From: Streptomyces sp. AP-93 | Lineage (GTDB): Bacteria; Actinomycetota; Actinomycetes; Streptomycetales; Streptomycetaceae | Length of the DNA: 64,000 bases | Reading direction: 5' to 3' | Assembly (NCBI RefSeq): GCF_022808175.1 | Contig: NZ_JALGBX010000006.1 | Coordinates: 1 to 64,000, forward strand | In this document: positions 8,624 through 19,326 of the stretch, one piece after another | Position numbering within the stretch: the first letter of the stretch is position 1 | How the letters are laid out: each line of letters opens with the position of its first letter | The notes under the pieces: model-generated | Seen by the model: the letters and a program-made list of their open reading frames with translations, nothing else | Told to the model about the DNA's origin: nothing | The model's database searches: none | Made by a program: the position numbers and the translations under genes

Positions 8624-8662
8624 CCAAGGGTGGGCGGGGACTGTGTCCCTGCCCACCCTTGG
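8624..8662 (+). terminator. Hairpin terminator after the LolA-like gene
   Basis: CCAAGGGTGGGC (8624-8635) pairs perfectly with GCCCACCCTTGG (8651-8662). An inner GGGAC/GTCCC extension closes a short loop. It lies 13 bp after the stop and before the toxin-antitoxin promoter region. There is no U-tract, which is usual in Streptomyces. Confidence 0.7.
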
Positions 8663-8678
8663 GCCGTTCCGGCCCTGT

Positions 8679-8698
8679 GTACAGCGGCCCCGCTGTAC
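8679..8698. promoter_or_regulatory. Perfect palindrome upstream of antitoxin (probable autoregulatory operator)
   Basis: GTACAGCGG (8679-8687) and its exact complement (8690-8698) are separated by 2 bp, ending 10 bp before the antitoxin ATG. Ribbon-helix-helix antitoxins commonly bind such palindromes and repress their own operon, so this is the likely operator. The site may overlap a promoter with a very short leader, as no good ribosome-binding site is visible. Confidence 0.65.
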
Positions 8699-8708
8699 CG
8701 TGAAAAGC

Positions 8709-8912
8709 ATGTCGAGACACGTCACCATCCGCCTGGAAGAAGAGTTCCACGAACGCCTGAAGGCGCGTGCGGCGGCCCTGGGCACGACGGTCACCGCTCT
8801 GATCACCGAAGTCACGGAACGCGAGCTCGACGAGGACCGGAAGAACTTCCTGTCCGGAATCGAGGAGTTCGCCGACCACTGGGGCTACTTCCAGGAGCGG
8901 TTCGGGCATTGA
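8709..8912 (+). CDS. Ribbon-helix-helix antitoxin/repressor
   Basis: A 67-residue protein. Residues 4-10 (HVTIRLE) form the DNA-contacting beta strand of a ribbon-helix-helix fold. Two helices follow (EEFHERLKARAAALG and TVTALITEVTERELDED), then a C-terminal tail rich in aromatics (FADHWGYFQERF), the kind of segment that grips a toxin. It is preceded by a perfect palindrome and overlaps the toxin start (stop TGA 8910-8912, toxin TTG 8909), so the two are translationally coupled. An alternative GTG start at 8700 would add three residues. It is predicted to neutralise the downstream toxin and repress the operon. Confidence 0.72.
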   Translation: MSRHVTIRLEEEFHERLKARAAALGTTVTALITEVTERELDEDRKNFLSGIEEFADHWGYFQERFGH

Positions 8913-9325
8913 AGATCACCATGGAGTGGGCCTGGACCGCTCTGGCCCACCATCTCCCGTCAGATCCCGCCGTGTGGGATCCCTCCGGAGTGGCCGCCGC
9001 CGTGGCCCGCCACCAGAACGACCTCGTCCTGGTCCCCGAACAGCCCGCCCCGGACACCGCGTGGCGGGCCGCCGCGTTTCTGCACACCCTCGCGGTGTGC
9101 CCGGCGCTGGAATCCCCGATGAACGAGTTCTACGCCGCCGCCGCCACCCGCTCGTACCTGCGGGTCGCCGGTGCCAAGCAGCTGCCCTCGCCGGAGGAAC
9201 TCGGCGATCTGGTGGAGGCCGCGAAGCTAGGCCGCGCCGATGTCGCAGCGGTCGCGCAGGAGCTGCGGGCCCGGATCCAGGAACCGCTGTCGGCCTCGCT
9301 ACGGGGCCTCGCGCAGGACTCGTAG
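8909..9325 (+). CDS. Fic/Doc-like toxin of a small toxin-antitoxin pair, degenerate motif
   Basis: A 138-residue protein resembling Streptomyces proteins annotated as the Fic-family toxin component. The segment AAAFLHTLAVCPALESPMNE, followed by FYAAAATRSYL, aligns in layout with the Doc helix-loop-helix around HxFxxANKR, but the catalytic phosphate-loop residues are not there; only a His, a Pro and an Asn remain in roughly equivalent places. It may therefore be a non-canonical or inactive Fic fold. The TTG start at 8909 overlaps the antitoxin stop and is served by AGGAG at 8893-8897. ATG 8921 is an alternative. Confidence 0.6.
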   Translation: MKITMEWAWTALAHHLPSDPAVWDPSGVAAAVARHQNDLVLVPEQPAPDTAWRAAAFLHTLAVCPALESPMNEFYAAAATRSYLRVAGAKQLPSPEELGDLVEAAKLGRADVAAVAQELRARIQEPLSASLRGLAQDS

Positions 9326-9423
9326 GACACGCGGCACGAACAGTGCAGCGAGGAGCTCCGGCATGATCCCGATCGGATCACACCGGAGCCCCAAAGGACT
9401 GGACCACTTGGCGGGTTGGCGTC

Positions 9424-10812
<1,389 letters not shown>

Positions 10813-10932
10813 TCAGTGCGAGCCTGATGGTCAGCGAGAGCATGACAGTCCGTCAAGACCTCAATCCGGTCACACCCGTTCGGAAAGCGGACGGAGCCGC
10901 CTGTGGGGCCGGGGCGGGAGCACACTGGGGGG

Positions 10933-11340
10933 ATGAATGTGAACGAAGAGACCCGTGCGGCGGTCGTCGAGGCGCAGTGGCTCGGCGCGCGGCGGGCATG
11001 GGCGGACCGCCTGGAGCGCCTGGAGCACCTCGGTCCGAAGGTCTGGCACCTCGGCACCATCGCGGTGCTGGATGCGGCCCACGAGGACCCGGTTCTACGG
11101 CAGCTCTACCCGTACACGAGCCATTGCCACGTGCACTTCAGCAGCACGACCCGCTTCCCCTACGAGGTGGCGGTCCCCTTCGTGATCCCGCTGCCCGACG
11201 GGCGGTTCCGCGTCGTGCGGCGCGATCCCGCCGGGGAGGTCGGCGAGGTCGCCACGGCCGGGGAGGCCGTGGACCTGGTGGTCGCGCACGTACCGCCGGG
11301 CCTCCGGCTCGCCACCACGGGGCTGCCGATGGAGGGGTAG
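10933..11340 (+). CDS. Conserved small protein of unknown function
   Basis: A 135-residue soluble protein I do not recognise. It has an acidic N-terminal helix with many Arg and Trp residues (WLGARRAWADRLERLEHLG), followed by what looks like a compact beta-rich region (SHCHVHFSSTTRFPYEVAVP, FRVVRRDPAG). There are no membrane segments and no obvious catalytic motif. The start is uncertain. ATG 10933 abuts a run of six G, whereas GTG 10939 would have that run at proper ribosome-binding spacing. The upstream aminopeptidase is divergent, so the gene stands alone with a hairpin downstream. Confidence 0.55.
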   Translation: MNVNEETRAAVVEAQWLGARRAWADRLERLEHLGPKVWHLGTIAVLDAAHEDPVLRQLYPYTSHCHVHFSSTTRFPYEVAVPFVIPLPDGRFRVVRRDPAGEVGEVATAGEAVDLVVAHVPPGLRLATTGLPMEG

Positions 11341-11416
11341 GCCCGGGGCGGAGGGGGAGGTGCGGGAGGGGAGGTGCGGGAGGGGGCGGAGGGGGTGCAG
11401 GGAGCGGGGACATGCG

Positions 11417-11444
11417 GACGGGCGCGTCCGAAGACGCGCCCGTC
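11417..11444. terminator. Bidirectional hairpin terminator
   Basis: GACGGGCGCGTC (11417-11428) and its perfect complement (11433-11444) are closed by a CGAA loop. It lies between the convergent unknown gene (ends 11340) and rarD (ends 11461) and probably serves both. Confidence 0.7.
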
Positions 11445-11460
11445 GATGCTCCGAGCGGTG

Positions 11461-12456
11461 TTACGCGCTCTCGCGCGCCGGGGTCGGGAGAGGGTTCGGG
11501 AGAGGGTTCGGGAGGGGGCTCGCGAGGGGGCTCGGCAGGGACGCCGACAGGGCCTCCAGGCGCAGGGCCCGGGAGCGGCGGGCGGTGCGCAGGGCGTCCC
11601 AGGTGAGGATCGAGAGGGCGACCCAGACCAGGGAGAAGCCGGCCCAGCGCGCGGGCGGCATGGCCTCGTGGAAGTACAGGACGCCGAGGCCGAACTGGAA
11701 GACCGGGGCCATGTACTGGAGCAGCCCGAGCGTGGACAGCGGGACCCGGATCGCGGCCGCGCCGAAGCAGATCAGCGGGATCGCGGTGACCAGCCCGGCC
11801 GAGGCCAGCAGGGCGGCGTGCCCCGGGCCCTGGGTGGTGAAGGTGGACTCGCCCTGCGAGCCGAGCCACAGCAGGTAGCCGAGGGCGGGCAGGAACATGA
11901 TCACGGTCTCGGCGGTCAGCGACTCCAGGCCGCCCATGCCGAGCTGCTTCTTGATCAGCCCGTACAGGGCGAAGGAGAAGGCCAGGATCAGCGAGATCCA
12001 CGGCGGCCGGCCGTATCCGACGGCGAGGACCAGCACGGCGGTGACGGCGATCGCGACCGCCGCCCACTGCGTGCGGCGCAGGCGCTCGCCGAGGACCAGA
12101 ACGCCGAGCGCGATGGTGACCAGGGGGTTGATGAAGTAGCCGAGGCTCGCCTCGACGACCGCGCCGTTGTTGACGGCCCAGATGTAGACGCCCCAGTTCA
12201 CGGTGACCAGGGCGGCGGCCACCCCGGTGAGGGCGAGCTTGCGCGGCTGGCGCAGCAGCTCCGCCATCCATCCCCAGCGCCGCAGGACCAGCAGCGCCAG
12301 GCCGACCACGGCCAGGGACCACACCATGCGGTGGGCGAGGATCTCGATCGCTCCGGCGGGCTGGAGGAGCGGCCAGAAGAGGGGCACGATCCCCCACATT
12401 CCGTACGAGGCGAAGCCGTAGAGCAACCCCGCGCGCTGGTCGTTCTCTGCCTTCAA
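11461..12456 (-). CDS. rarD: EamA-family transporter RarD
   Basis: Ten-transmembrane-segment permease of the drug/metabolite transporter superfamily, 331 residues. Two EamA repeats are visible, and the RarD-type start (GLLYGFASYGMWGIVPLFWP) and NWGVYIWAVNNG are diagnostic. RarD proteins are putative exporters; the substrate is unknown (chloramphenicol sensitivity was the original phenotype). The C-terminal 35 residues are cytosolic and contain a repeat (SPLASPLPNPLPNPLPTPA) encoded by tandem GGGTTCGGGAGA-like DNA units at about 11488-11540. The tail is unlikely to matter for transport and may vary between strains. Confidence 0.88.
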   Translation of the reverse strand: MKAENDQRAGLLYGFASYGMWGIVPLFWPLLQPAGAIEILAHRMVWSLAVVGLALLVLRRWGWMAELLRQPRKLALTGVAAALVTVNWGVYIWAVNNGAVVEASLGYFINPLVTIALGVLVLGERLRRTQWAAVAIAVTAVLVLAVGYGRPPWISLILAFSFALYGLIKKQLGMGGLESLTAETVIMFLPALGYLLWLGSQGESTFTTQGPGHAALLASAGLVTAIPLICFGAAAIRVPLSTLGLLQYMAPVFQFGLGVLYFHEAMPPARWAGFSLVWVALSILTWDALRTARRSRALRLEALSASLPSPLASPLPNPLPNPLPTPARESA

Positions 12457-12577
12457 GGGACCTCCAGAGCTACTTCAAGCCAACCTGACGACGGTAGCGC
12501 CGAGCACGCCGAAAGTCATTAGCGTTCGACGAGATGCTCATGACACTTCGGTGTCCGCGGGTCGGCCGGGACACGAC

Positions 12578-12609
12578 GAAGCCCGGACCCTCCTGCGGGT
12601 CCGGGCTTC
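12578..12609 (-). terminator. Hairpin terminator after korB
   Basis: A perfect 13-bp inverted repeat, GAAGCCCGGACCC (12578-12590) with its complement (12597-12609) and a 6-nt loop. It lies 33 bp beyond the korB stop on the minus strand, upstream of rarD. Confidence 0.75.
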
Positions 12610-12641
12610 GAAGGCGTGCGGTGGCCGGCCGGCCGGACGGC

Positions 12642-13701
<1,060 letters not shown>

Positions 13702-13709
<8 letters not shown>

Positions 13710-15705
13710 TGATGGCCTCCTTGAGATGGTTGGCGAGCTGCTCGGCCTTGAACGGCATGCCGTTCACCTGGTTGTACGACGCCGCGTCGACCAGGTACTT
13801 CGCCCTCAGGAGGGTCGCGAGCTGCCCGAGGTTCATCTCCGGCACCACTACCTTGTCGTAACGCTTCAGGACCTCTCCCAGATTCCTCGGGAAGGGGTTG
13901 AGGTGGCGCAGGTGGGCCTGCGCGATGGGGATCCCGGCGATCCGCAGCCGCCGTACGGCCGCCGTGATCGGCCCGTACGTCGAGCCCCAGCCGATCACCA
14001 GGGCCCGCGCGCCGTCCGGGTCGTCGACCTCCAGGTCGGGGACCTCGATGCCGTCGATCTTGGCCTGGCGGGTGCGGACCATGAACTCGTGGTTGGCCGG
14101 GTCGTACGAGATGTTGCCCGTGCCGTCCTGCTTCTCGATGCCGCCGATCCGGTGCTCCAGCCCCGGCGTGCCCGGGACCGCCCACGGGCGGGCCAGGGTC
14201 TGCGGATCGCGCTTGTACGGCCAGAAGACCTCGGTGCCGTCCGCGAGCTCGTGGTTCGGTCCGGAGGCGAACTGGACCTTCAGGTCCGGCAGGTCCGCCA
14301 CGTCCGGGATCCGCCAGGGCTCGGAGCCGTTGGCGAGGTACCCGTCGGAGAGCAGGAACACCGGGGTCCGGTAGGTCAGCGCGATCCGGGCCGCGTCCAG
14401 CGCGGCGTCGAAGCAGTCCGCCGGCGTGCGCGGGGCCACGATCGGCACCGGGGCCTCGCCGTTGCGCCCGTACATCGCCTGGAGCAGGTCGGCCTGCTCG
14501 GTCTTGGTCGGCAGACCCGTCGACGGGCCGCCGCGCTGGATGTCCACGATCAGCAGCGGCAGCTCCAGGGAGACCGCCAGCCCGATCGTCTCGGACTTCA
14601 GGGCCACGCCCGGGCCGGAGGTGGTGGTCACGGCGAGCGCGCCGCCGAAGGCCGCGCCCAGCGCCGCGCCGATGCCGGCGATCTCGTCCTCGGCCTGGAA
14701 GGTGCGTACGCCGAAGTTCTTGTGCCGGCTCAGCTCGTGCAGGATGTCCGAGGCCGGGGTGATCGGGTACGAGCCCAGGTAGAGCGGCAGATCGGCCTGC
14801 TGGCCCGCCGCGATCAGCCCGTAGGACAGGGCGAGGTTCCCCGAGATGTTGCGGTAGGTGCCGGGCGGGAAGGCGCGGGTGGCCGGGGCCACCTCGTAGG
14901 AGACGGCGAAGTCCTCGGTGGTCTCGCCGAAGTTCCAGCCGGCCCGGAAGGCGGTGACGTTCGCCTCCGCGATCTGGGGCTTCTTCGCGAACTTCTGCCG
15001 CAGGAAGGTCTCGGTGCCCTCGGTGGGCCGGTGGTACATCCAGGACAGCAGCCCGAGCGCGAACATGTTCTTGCTGCGCTCGGCCTCCTTGCGGGAGAGC
15101 CCGAAGTCCTTCAGCGCCTCGACGGTGAGGCTGGTCAGCGGCACCGGGTGGACGTTGTAGGCGTCCAGCGAGCCGTCTTCCAGCGGGGAGGTCTCGTAGC
15201 CGACCTTGGCCATCGGGCGCTTGGTGAACTCGTCGGTGTTGACGATGATCTCCGCGCCGCGCGGCACGTCCGCGATGTTCGCCTTCAGCGCCGCCGGGTT
15301 CATCGCCACCAGGACGTTCGGGGCGTCGCCCGGCGTCAGGATGTCGTGGTCGGCGAAGTGCAGCTGGAAGGACGACACACCGGGGAGGGTGCCTGCGGGC
15401 GCCCTGATCTCGGCCGGGAAGTTCGGGAGCGTCGAGAGGTCGTTGCCGAAGGAGGCGGTCTCCGAGGTGAAACGGTCACCGGTGAGCTGCATTCCGTCAC
15501 CGGAGTCACCCGCGAAGCGGATGATCACCCGATCGAGGCGGCGTACTTCCTTCGTCCCGGCGCCCCCGGCGGGTCCGGTGTCTCCACCGTGGGCGCCGTG
15601 GCCCGGGGAGTCACCGTTCGGGCCCGGGGACGTCCGCTGCTCGCCGACGACTGCGCCTTCGGCCCCGTCGGACTGTTCGGCTGGGCTACTGACCTGGCTG
15701 GTCAC
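13702..15705 (-). CDS. korA: 2-oxoacid:ferredoxin oxidoreductase, fused gamma-alpha subunit
   Basis: A 667-residue protein with a CoA-binding gamma domain at the N terminus (VIIRFAGDSGDGMQLTGD, from about residue 59) fused to the pyrimidine-binding alpha domain (YLGSYPITPASDILHELS). The start is GTG 15705, nine bases after a perfect AAGGAGG, which rejects the longer frame to 15735. About 55 residues of Ser/Gly/Pro-rich sequence precede the gamma domain, longer than in many homologues. It forms the KorAB complex with the next gene. Lying next to an NADH-module-less complex I cluster, it is an obvious source of reduced ferredoxin for it, although this link is inferred. Confidence 0.93.
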
Positions 15706-15830
15706 TGAACTGGACCTCCTTCGAGGCGTGAGCACTGCCCGATTCCCACCCTACGTCCGTAGGGATCCGTTCCCCGGGGTGCTCATTTTCTGGACCGCCC
15801 CTTCGGCGGTCTGTCCGAATCCGGCCTTAC

Positions 15831-15845
15831 CTGACAGAGTGTCAG
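15831..15845. promoter_or_regulatory. Short palindrome in the kor promoter region
   Basis: CTGACA-GAG-TGTCAG is a perfect 6-bp palindrome 126 bp upstream of korA. Just upstream on the minus strand lies TTGATC, and GTAAGG follows 17 bp later, a weak promoter match spanning the palindrome. It could be an operator. A hairpin (GACCGCC/GGCGGTC, 15793-15811) lies in the leader. Confidence 0.35.
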
Positions 15846-15849
15846 TTGA

Positions 15850-16548
15850 TCAAGATCTTAGGTAGGTGAGAACGGCCAGCACGCGCCGGTGATCCCCGTC
15901 ACTGGGTGACAGGCCCAGCTTCATGAAGATGTTGCTGACGTGCTTCTCCACCGCGCCGTCGCTCACCACCAGCTGCTTGGCCACCGCGGAATTGGTCCGC
16001 CCCTCGGCCATCAGCCCGAGCACCTCGCGCTCGCGCGGGGTCAGCCCCGCCAGCACGTCCTGCTTGCGGCTGCGGCCGAGCAGCTGCGCGACGACCTCCG
16101 GGTCCAGGGCGGTACCGCCCCGGGCGACGCGGACGACGGCGTCGAGGAACTCGCGCACATCGGCCACCCGGTCCTTCAGCAGGTACCCCACCCCGGTACT
16201 GGACCCGGCCAGCAGTTCGGTGGCGTACTGCTCCTCCACGTACTGGGACAGCACGAGCACACCTATGCCGGGGTGATCGCGCCGCAGCCGTACGGCGGCC
16301 CGTACGCCCTCGTCGGTGTGTGTGGGCGGCATCCGCACGTCGGCGACCACCACGTCCGGCAGCGCGTTCTCGGCCGCCAGCTCCGCCACCGTCTTGATCA
16401 GGGCTTCCGCGTCCCCGACGCCCGCGACGACGTCATGCCCCCGGTCGGTCAGCAACCGGGTCAGGCCCTCACGCAGCAGCACTGAATCCTCGGCGATGAC
16501 CACCCGCACCCTGTCTTCCACGACTTCGCTGCTCCCGCGTCCGCTCAT
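15850..16548 (-). CDS. NarL/LuxR-type response regulator
   Basis: A 232-residue regulator. The receiver domain (15-140) has the acidic pair AEDS (Glu20, Asp21), phospho-acceptor Asp70 in VADVRMPP, and Lys in YLLKDRV. A LuxR/GerE helix-turn-helix follows (LTPREREVLGLMAEGRTNSA through VEKHVSNIFMKLGL). The start is ATG 16548. It is the only response regulator beside two paralogous histidine kinases, so it probably takes phosphate from one or both. Likely targets are the kinase and nuo promoters, which share an unusual palindrome. A CCGGATATATCCGG palindrome lies 44 bp upstream of its own start. Confidence 0.92.
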   Translation of the reverse strand: MSGRGSSEVVEDRVRVVIAEDSVLLREGLTRLLTDRGHDVVAGVGDAEALIKTVAELAAENALPDVVVADVRMPPTHTDEGVRAAVRLRRDHPGIGVLVLSQYVEEQYATELLAGSSTGVGYLLKDRVADVREFLDAVVRVARGGTALDPEVVAQLLGRSRKQDVLAGLTPREREVLGLMAEGRTNSAVAKQLVVSDGAVEKHVSNIFMKLGLSPSDGDHRRVLAVLTYLRS

Positions 16549-16591
16549 GCCCCGTGTTTCCCTGACTCAGCCAAGCATCCCAGTCTTGAGC

Positions 16592-16605
16592 CCGGATATA
16601 TCCGG
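16592..16605. promoter_or_regulatory. Perfect 14-bp palindrome upstream of the response regulator
   Basis: CCGGATATATCCGG is a perfect, unusually A/T-centred palindrome 44 bp upstream of the response-regulator start. NarL-type regulators often bind such dyads, and the A/T core may also be the promoter -10 region. Function inferred only. Confidence 0.35.
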
Positions 16606-16750
16606 AGCGCGATCAACGCGTGCCCCCGTACCGGCTGTTTTCGGCCCTGGGCGCCCCACTGAGCCACCCCCGTCCCCAAGTCAGGGCTTTGGCCCCCGCC
16701 GAGCAGGGGCCGAACGGCACCGGGGTGGGGGCGACGGGAGGACATGACAT

Positions 16751-16794
16751 GTGACCGCACGGCTGCTCCCGGGGCGGGGCATCCGTGCGGTCAC
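16751..16794 (-). terminator. Inverted repeat after the first kinase gene
   Basis: GTGACCGCACGG (16751-16762) is perfectly complementary to 16783-16794 with a 20-nt loop. It lies 39 bp past the kinase stop. It separates the kinase from the response-regulator gene (284-bp gap), suggesting separate transcription units. Confidence 0.55.
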
Positions 16795-16832
16795 GCCACG
16801 ACACGACACGTCACGTCATCGGAGGGTGCGTT

Positions 16833-18143
16833 TCAGGCGGTGGCGGTCCGCCAGGGGAGTTCCGCGGTCACGGTCGTGCCGCCACCGGCGGGGGAGTCCA
16901 CGACGAGCACCCCGTCCACGGCGTCGAGCCGCTCGGCCAGCCCCGCCAGTCCCGATCCGGCCACCGCGTCGGCCCCGCCGACACCGTCGTCGGCCACCTG
17001 GATCAGCAGCCGCTCGCCCGACTTCCACACGTCGACCCCGGCCGTACGGGCCCTCGCGTGCTTGCTCACGTTCTGCAGCAGCTCCGACACCGTGAAGTAC
17101 GCGATCCCCTCGATCGCCGCCGCCGGCCGCGAGGGCAGGTCCACGGCCACCCGTACGGGCACCGCGCACCGCGAGGCCACCGAGGACAGGGCCGCGTCCA
17201 GCCCCCGGTCGGTCAGCACCGCCGGGTGGATCCCGCGGGCCAGGTCCCGCAGCTCCTGCAGAGCGATCTTCACTTCGCCGTGCGCCTCGTCCACCATGCG
17301 GGCGGCGGCCCGCGGGTCCTCCGTCAGCTTCTCCTTCGCCAGCCCCAGGTCCATGGCCAGCGCCACCAGCCGCGCCTGCGCCCCGTCGTGCAGATCGCGC
17401 TCGATGCGCCGCAGGTCGGCCGCCGCGGTGTCGACCACGACACCCCGGTCGGACTCCAGCTCGCTGACCCGGTGCGCGAGCCGTGACGGCCCGAGCAGCC
17501 CGCAGACGAGCACCCGGTCCACGGTGGTCAGGGCGCGGACCACCCAGGGGGTGGCGAGGGTGAGGGCGAGCCCGGTCGCGCAGGTCGCCGCGATCGCGAG
17601 CGGGGAGTCCAGGTAGAAGGCGTAGTCGTCGTTCTGGAAGAGCTGCAGCCCCGGCTGGTCGGTGAACGCCGGGAACACCCAGAACCAGAGCGGGTAGAGC
17701 AGCATGGCCCACCCGTAGGCCCAGAACGTCAGGGCCACGCAGAAGGCGAACACCGCCCACGGGAAGTGGATCACCGAGTACAGCACGTGCCGCCAGGCGC
17801 TCCCGCTCTTGAGCAGCGCCCCCATCCGGGCGATCGCCCCGCCCTTCTCCGCCCGGATCGGCGCGGGCTCGGCGATGTCGTGGCCGAGCATCCCGCGCAC
17901 CCGGGCCCGCTCCACCCGCCCGAACCCGCGGCACATGGCCAGCACCCCGGCCAGCACCGGGACCCCGAGGAAGGTGACGAGCAGCCCGGCGCCGAGGCTG
18001 ACGCCGGTGATGGCGAGCGAGAAGTACAGGGTGCTGAGCGGCAGCCCGAGCATCAGGTACCCGAACTCCCGCCAGGTCCGCCCCTCGAAGGGAGCCCGCA
18101 CCACCCTGCCGAACCCGCTGCCGCTGTGTGCGCCGCTACCCAT
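16833..18143 (-). CDS. Membrane sensor histidine kinase (HisKA_3 / NarX-like), paralogue 1
   Basis: A 436-residue kinase with a Streptomyces-type sensor domain of about four membrane segments (about 30-62, 120-160, 180-215), then a linker and a HisKA_3 dimerisation helix with the phospho-acceptor in RDLHDGAQARL (His252). The ATPase domain has SELLQNVSKHA (N box) and DDGVGGAD plus GSGLAGLAERL (G boxes). Start ATG 18143 follows GAAGGGCGG; GTG 18167 is possible. Its catalytic half is near-identical to the next upstream kinase. It probably phosphorylates the adjacent response regulator. The stimulus is unknown. A palindrome shared with the nuoA promoter region lies about 91 bp upstream. Confidence 0.88.
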   Translation of the reverse strand: MGSGAHSGSGFGRVVRAPFEGRTWREFGYLMLGLPLSTLYFSLAITGVSLGAGLLVTFLGVPVLAGVLAMCRGFGRVERARVRGMLGHDIAEPAPIRAEKGGAIARMGALLKSGSAWRHVLYSVIHFPWAVFAFCVALTFWAYGWAMLLYPLWFWVFPAFTDQPGLQLFQNDDYAFYLDSPLAIAATCATGLALTLATPWVVRALTTVDRVLVCGLLGPSRLAHRVSELESDRGVVVDTAAADLRRIERDLHDGAQARLVALAMDLGLAKEKLTEDPRAAARMVDEAHGEVKIALQELRDLARGIHPAVLTDRGLDAALSSVASRCAVPVRVAVDLPSRPAAAIEGIAYFTVSELLQNVSKHARARTAGVDVWKSGERLLIQVADDGVGGADAVAGSGLAGLAERLDAVDGVLVVDSPAGGGTTVTAELPWRTATA

Positions 18144-18231
18144 ATCGCCAACCCGCCCTTCATCCACTGTGTCCCCCCACCCTCCCGCCCACCCCCCTGC
18201 CGCAACCATCCGGCAGGTCGGCCTCTCCCCC

Positions 18232-18249
18232 GGGGGGTTAACCCCACCC
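18232..18249. promoter_or_regulatory. GGGGTTAACCCC palindrome upstream of kinase 1 (shared with nuoA region)
   Basis: GGGGTTAACCCC (18234-18245) is a perfect palindrome followed by ACCCC. The same 18-bp string, with one change (ATAACCCC for TTAACCCC), occurs between kinase 2 and nuoA at 20580-20597. It is a candidate binding site for the local response regulator or another shared regulator. Confidence 0.5.
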
Positions 18250-18289
18250 CACCCGCCGCGGGGGGCGGGGCGGGGGCGGGGGCAGCGCC

Positions 18290-18570
18290 CAGGGCCAGCG
18301 GCCGGGGCCTGGCCGGGGTCCCGCCCCGGAGCCGCCCCAGGGTCCCGGCCCGCGGTCCCGGCCGTCCCGGGGTCCCGGGGTCCCGGCCCCGGGGGCCCGG
18401 CCCCGGTCCCGCCGCGACGGCCATCGGAGCCGCTGACCGGAGGAGGCCAGGGCCAGCGGCCGGGGGCCGGGGCCAGGCCGGGATCACCGCCCGGGGTCGC
18501 CCCGGGGTCCTCGTCCCGCGGTCCCGGCCCCGGTCCCCCCGCCACGGCCATCGGAGCCGCTGACCGGAGG
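18290..18570. repeat. Two-copy GC-rich direct repeat, 127-bp period
   Basis: CCATCGGAGCCGCTGACCGG occurs at 18421 and again at 18548. The preceding stretches (CAGGGCCAGCGGCCGGGG and runs of CGGTCCCGGCC) also recur. A tandem duplication with later divergence is the likely origin. No function is evident. Confidence 0.6.
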
Positions 18571-18628
18571 CCAAGCCGAGCCCCCTACCCACCCTTCGCC
18601 CGTTCCCTGGGCTCCGCCCAGACCCACG

Positions 18629-19192
18629 CCTCAAACGCCGGCGGGGCTGGATCGCCCTGCATGGTGATCCAGCCCCAACGGCCCGCAAGCCCAGACGGGC
18701 GCAACCAATCCAGGCCCGACGCCCGCACGCACAAACCTGCGCAGCAAACCCAGCCGCAACGGCCCGCACGCGTAAACGGGCGCAGCCAAAACCAGGCCGC
18801 TACGGCCCGTACGTGCAGATCGGCGCGGCCAAGATCCGGCCCCCACGGCCCGTACATGCAGATCGGCGCGGCCAAGATCCGGCCCCCACGGCCCGTACAT
18901 GCAGATCGGCGCGGCCGAATCCGGCCGCTACGGCCCGCACGCGCAGACGGGCGCGGCCAAGGTCGGGGCTCCGCCGGCCCGCATGTGCAGATCGCCGCGG
19001 CCAAACCGCCCCTACGGGCAGATCGCCGCGGCCAAATCCGGCTCGGACGGCCCGCACGTGCAGACGGGCGTGGCCAAGGTCCGGCCCCAAAACGGCCCGC
19101 ACGTGCAGATTGGCGCGGCCAAAACCCGGCCCCCACGGCCCGCACGTGCAGACGGGCCGCGGCCAAAAATCCAGCCCCGCCGGCGTTTGAGG
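18629..19192. repeat. Twelve-unit ~43-bp tandem array bounded by perfect 24-bp inverted repeats
   Basis: About twelve degenerate units begin ACGGCCCGYACRTGCAGA and continue with a GGCGCGGCCAA core and a CCGGCC end. They lie head-to-tail from 18678 to about 19165, mostly 40-45 bp each with two shorter ones. The third and fourth copies from the centre (18801-18890) are nearly identical. The array is closed on both sides by the same 24-bp sequence in inverted orientation (18629-18652 and 19169-19192), which contains GCCGGCGTTTGAGG. There are no unique spacers, so it is not a CRISPR. Confidence 0.7.
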
Positions 19193-19326
19193 CGCGGGGG
19201 TCCGGGGGCTGGGCCCCGGGAGCGGGGCACTGCCCACCCACGGAGGGCAGTGCACCACACCCCCAGCCCGCAGGCCGGGGCTCCGGGATGCCGGCCCGGG
19301 GGGACCCGGCCCCGCTGCGCGGAGCG

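Larger units (their letters stand above)
18144..19326. other. 1.2-kb non-coding block between the kinase paralogues
   Basis: No gene is supported. The ORFs seen here on both strands simply translate repeats. From the kinase 1 side the block holds a promoter region with the palindrome at 18234-18245, a GC-rich direct repeat with 127-bp period (about 18290-18570), and a 12-unit tandem array bounded by perfect 24-bp inverted repeats (18629-19192). A further GC-rich stretch leads to the end of kinase 2. Confidence 0.7.

Noticed and set aside
18678..19165. Possible CRISPR array
   Set aside because: The whole unit repeats without unique spacers, units are degenerate, and no cas gene is nearby.
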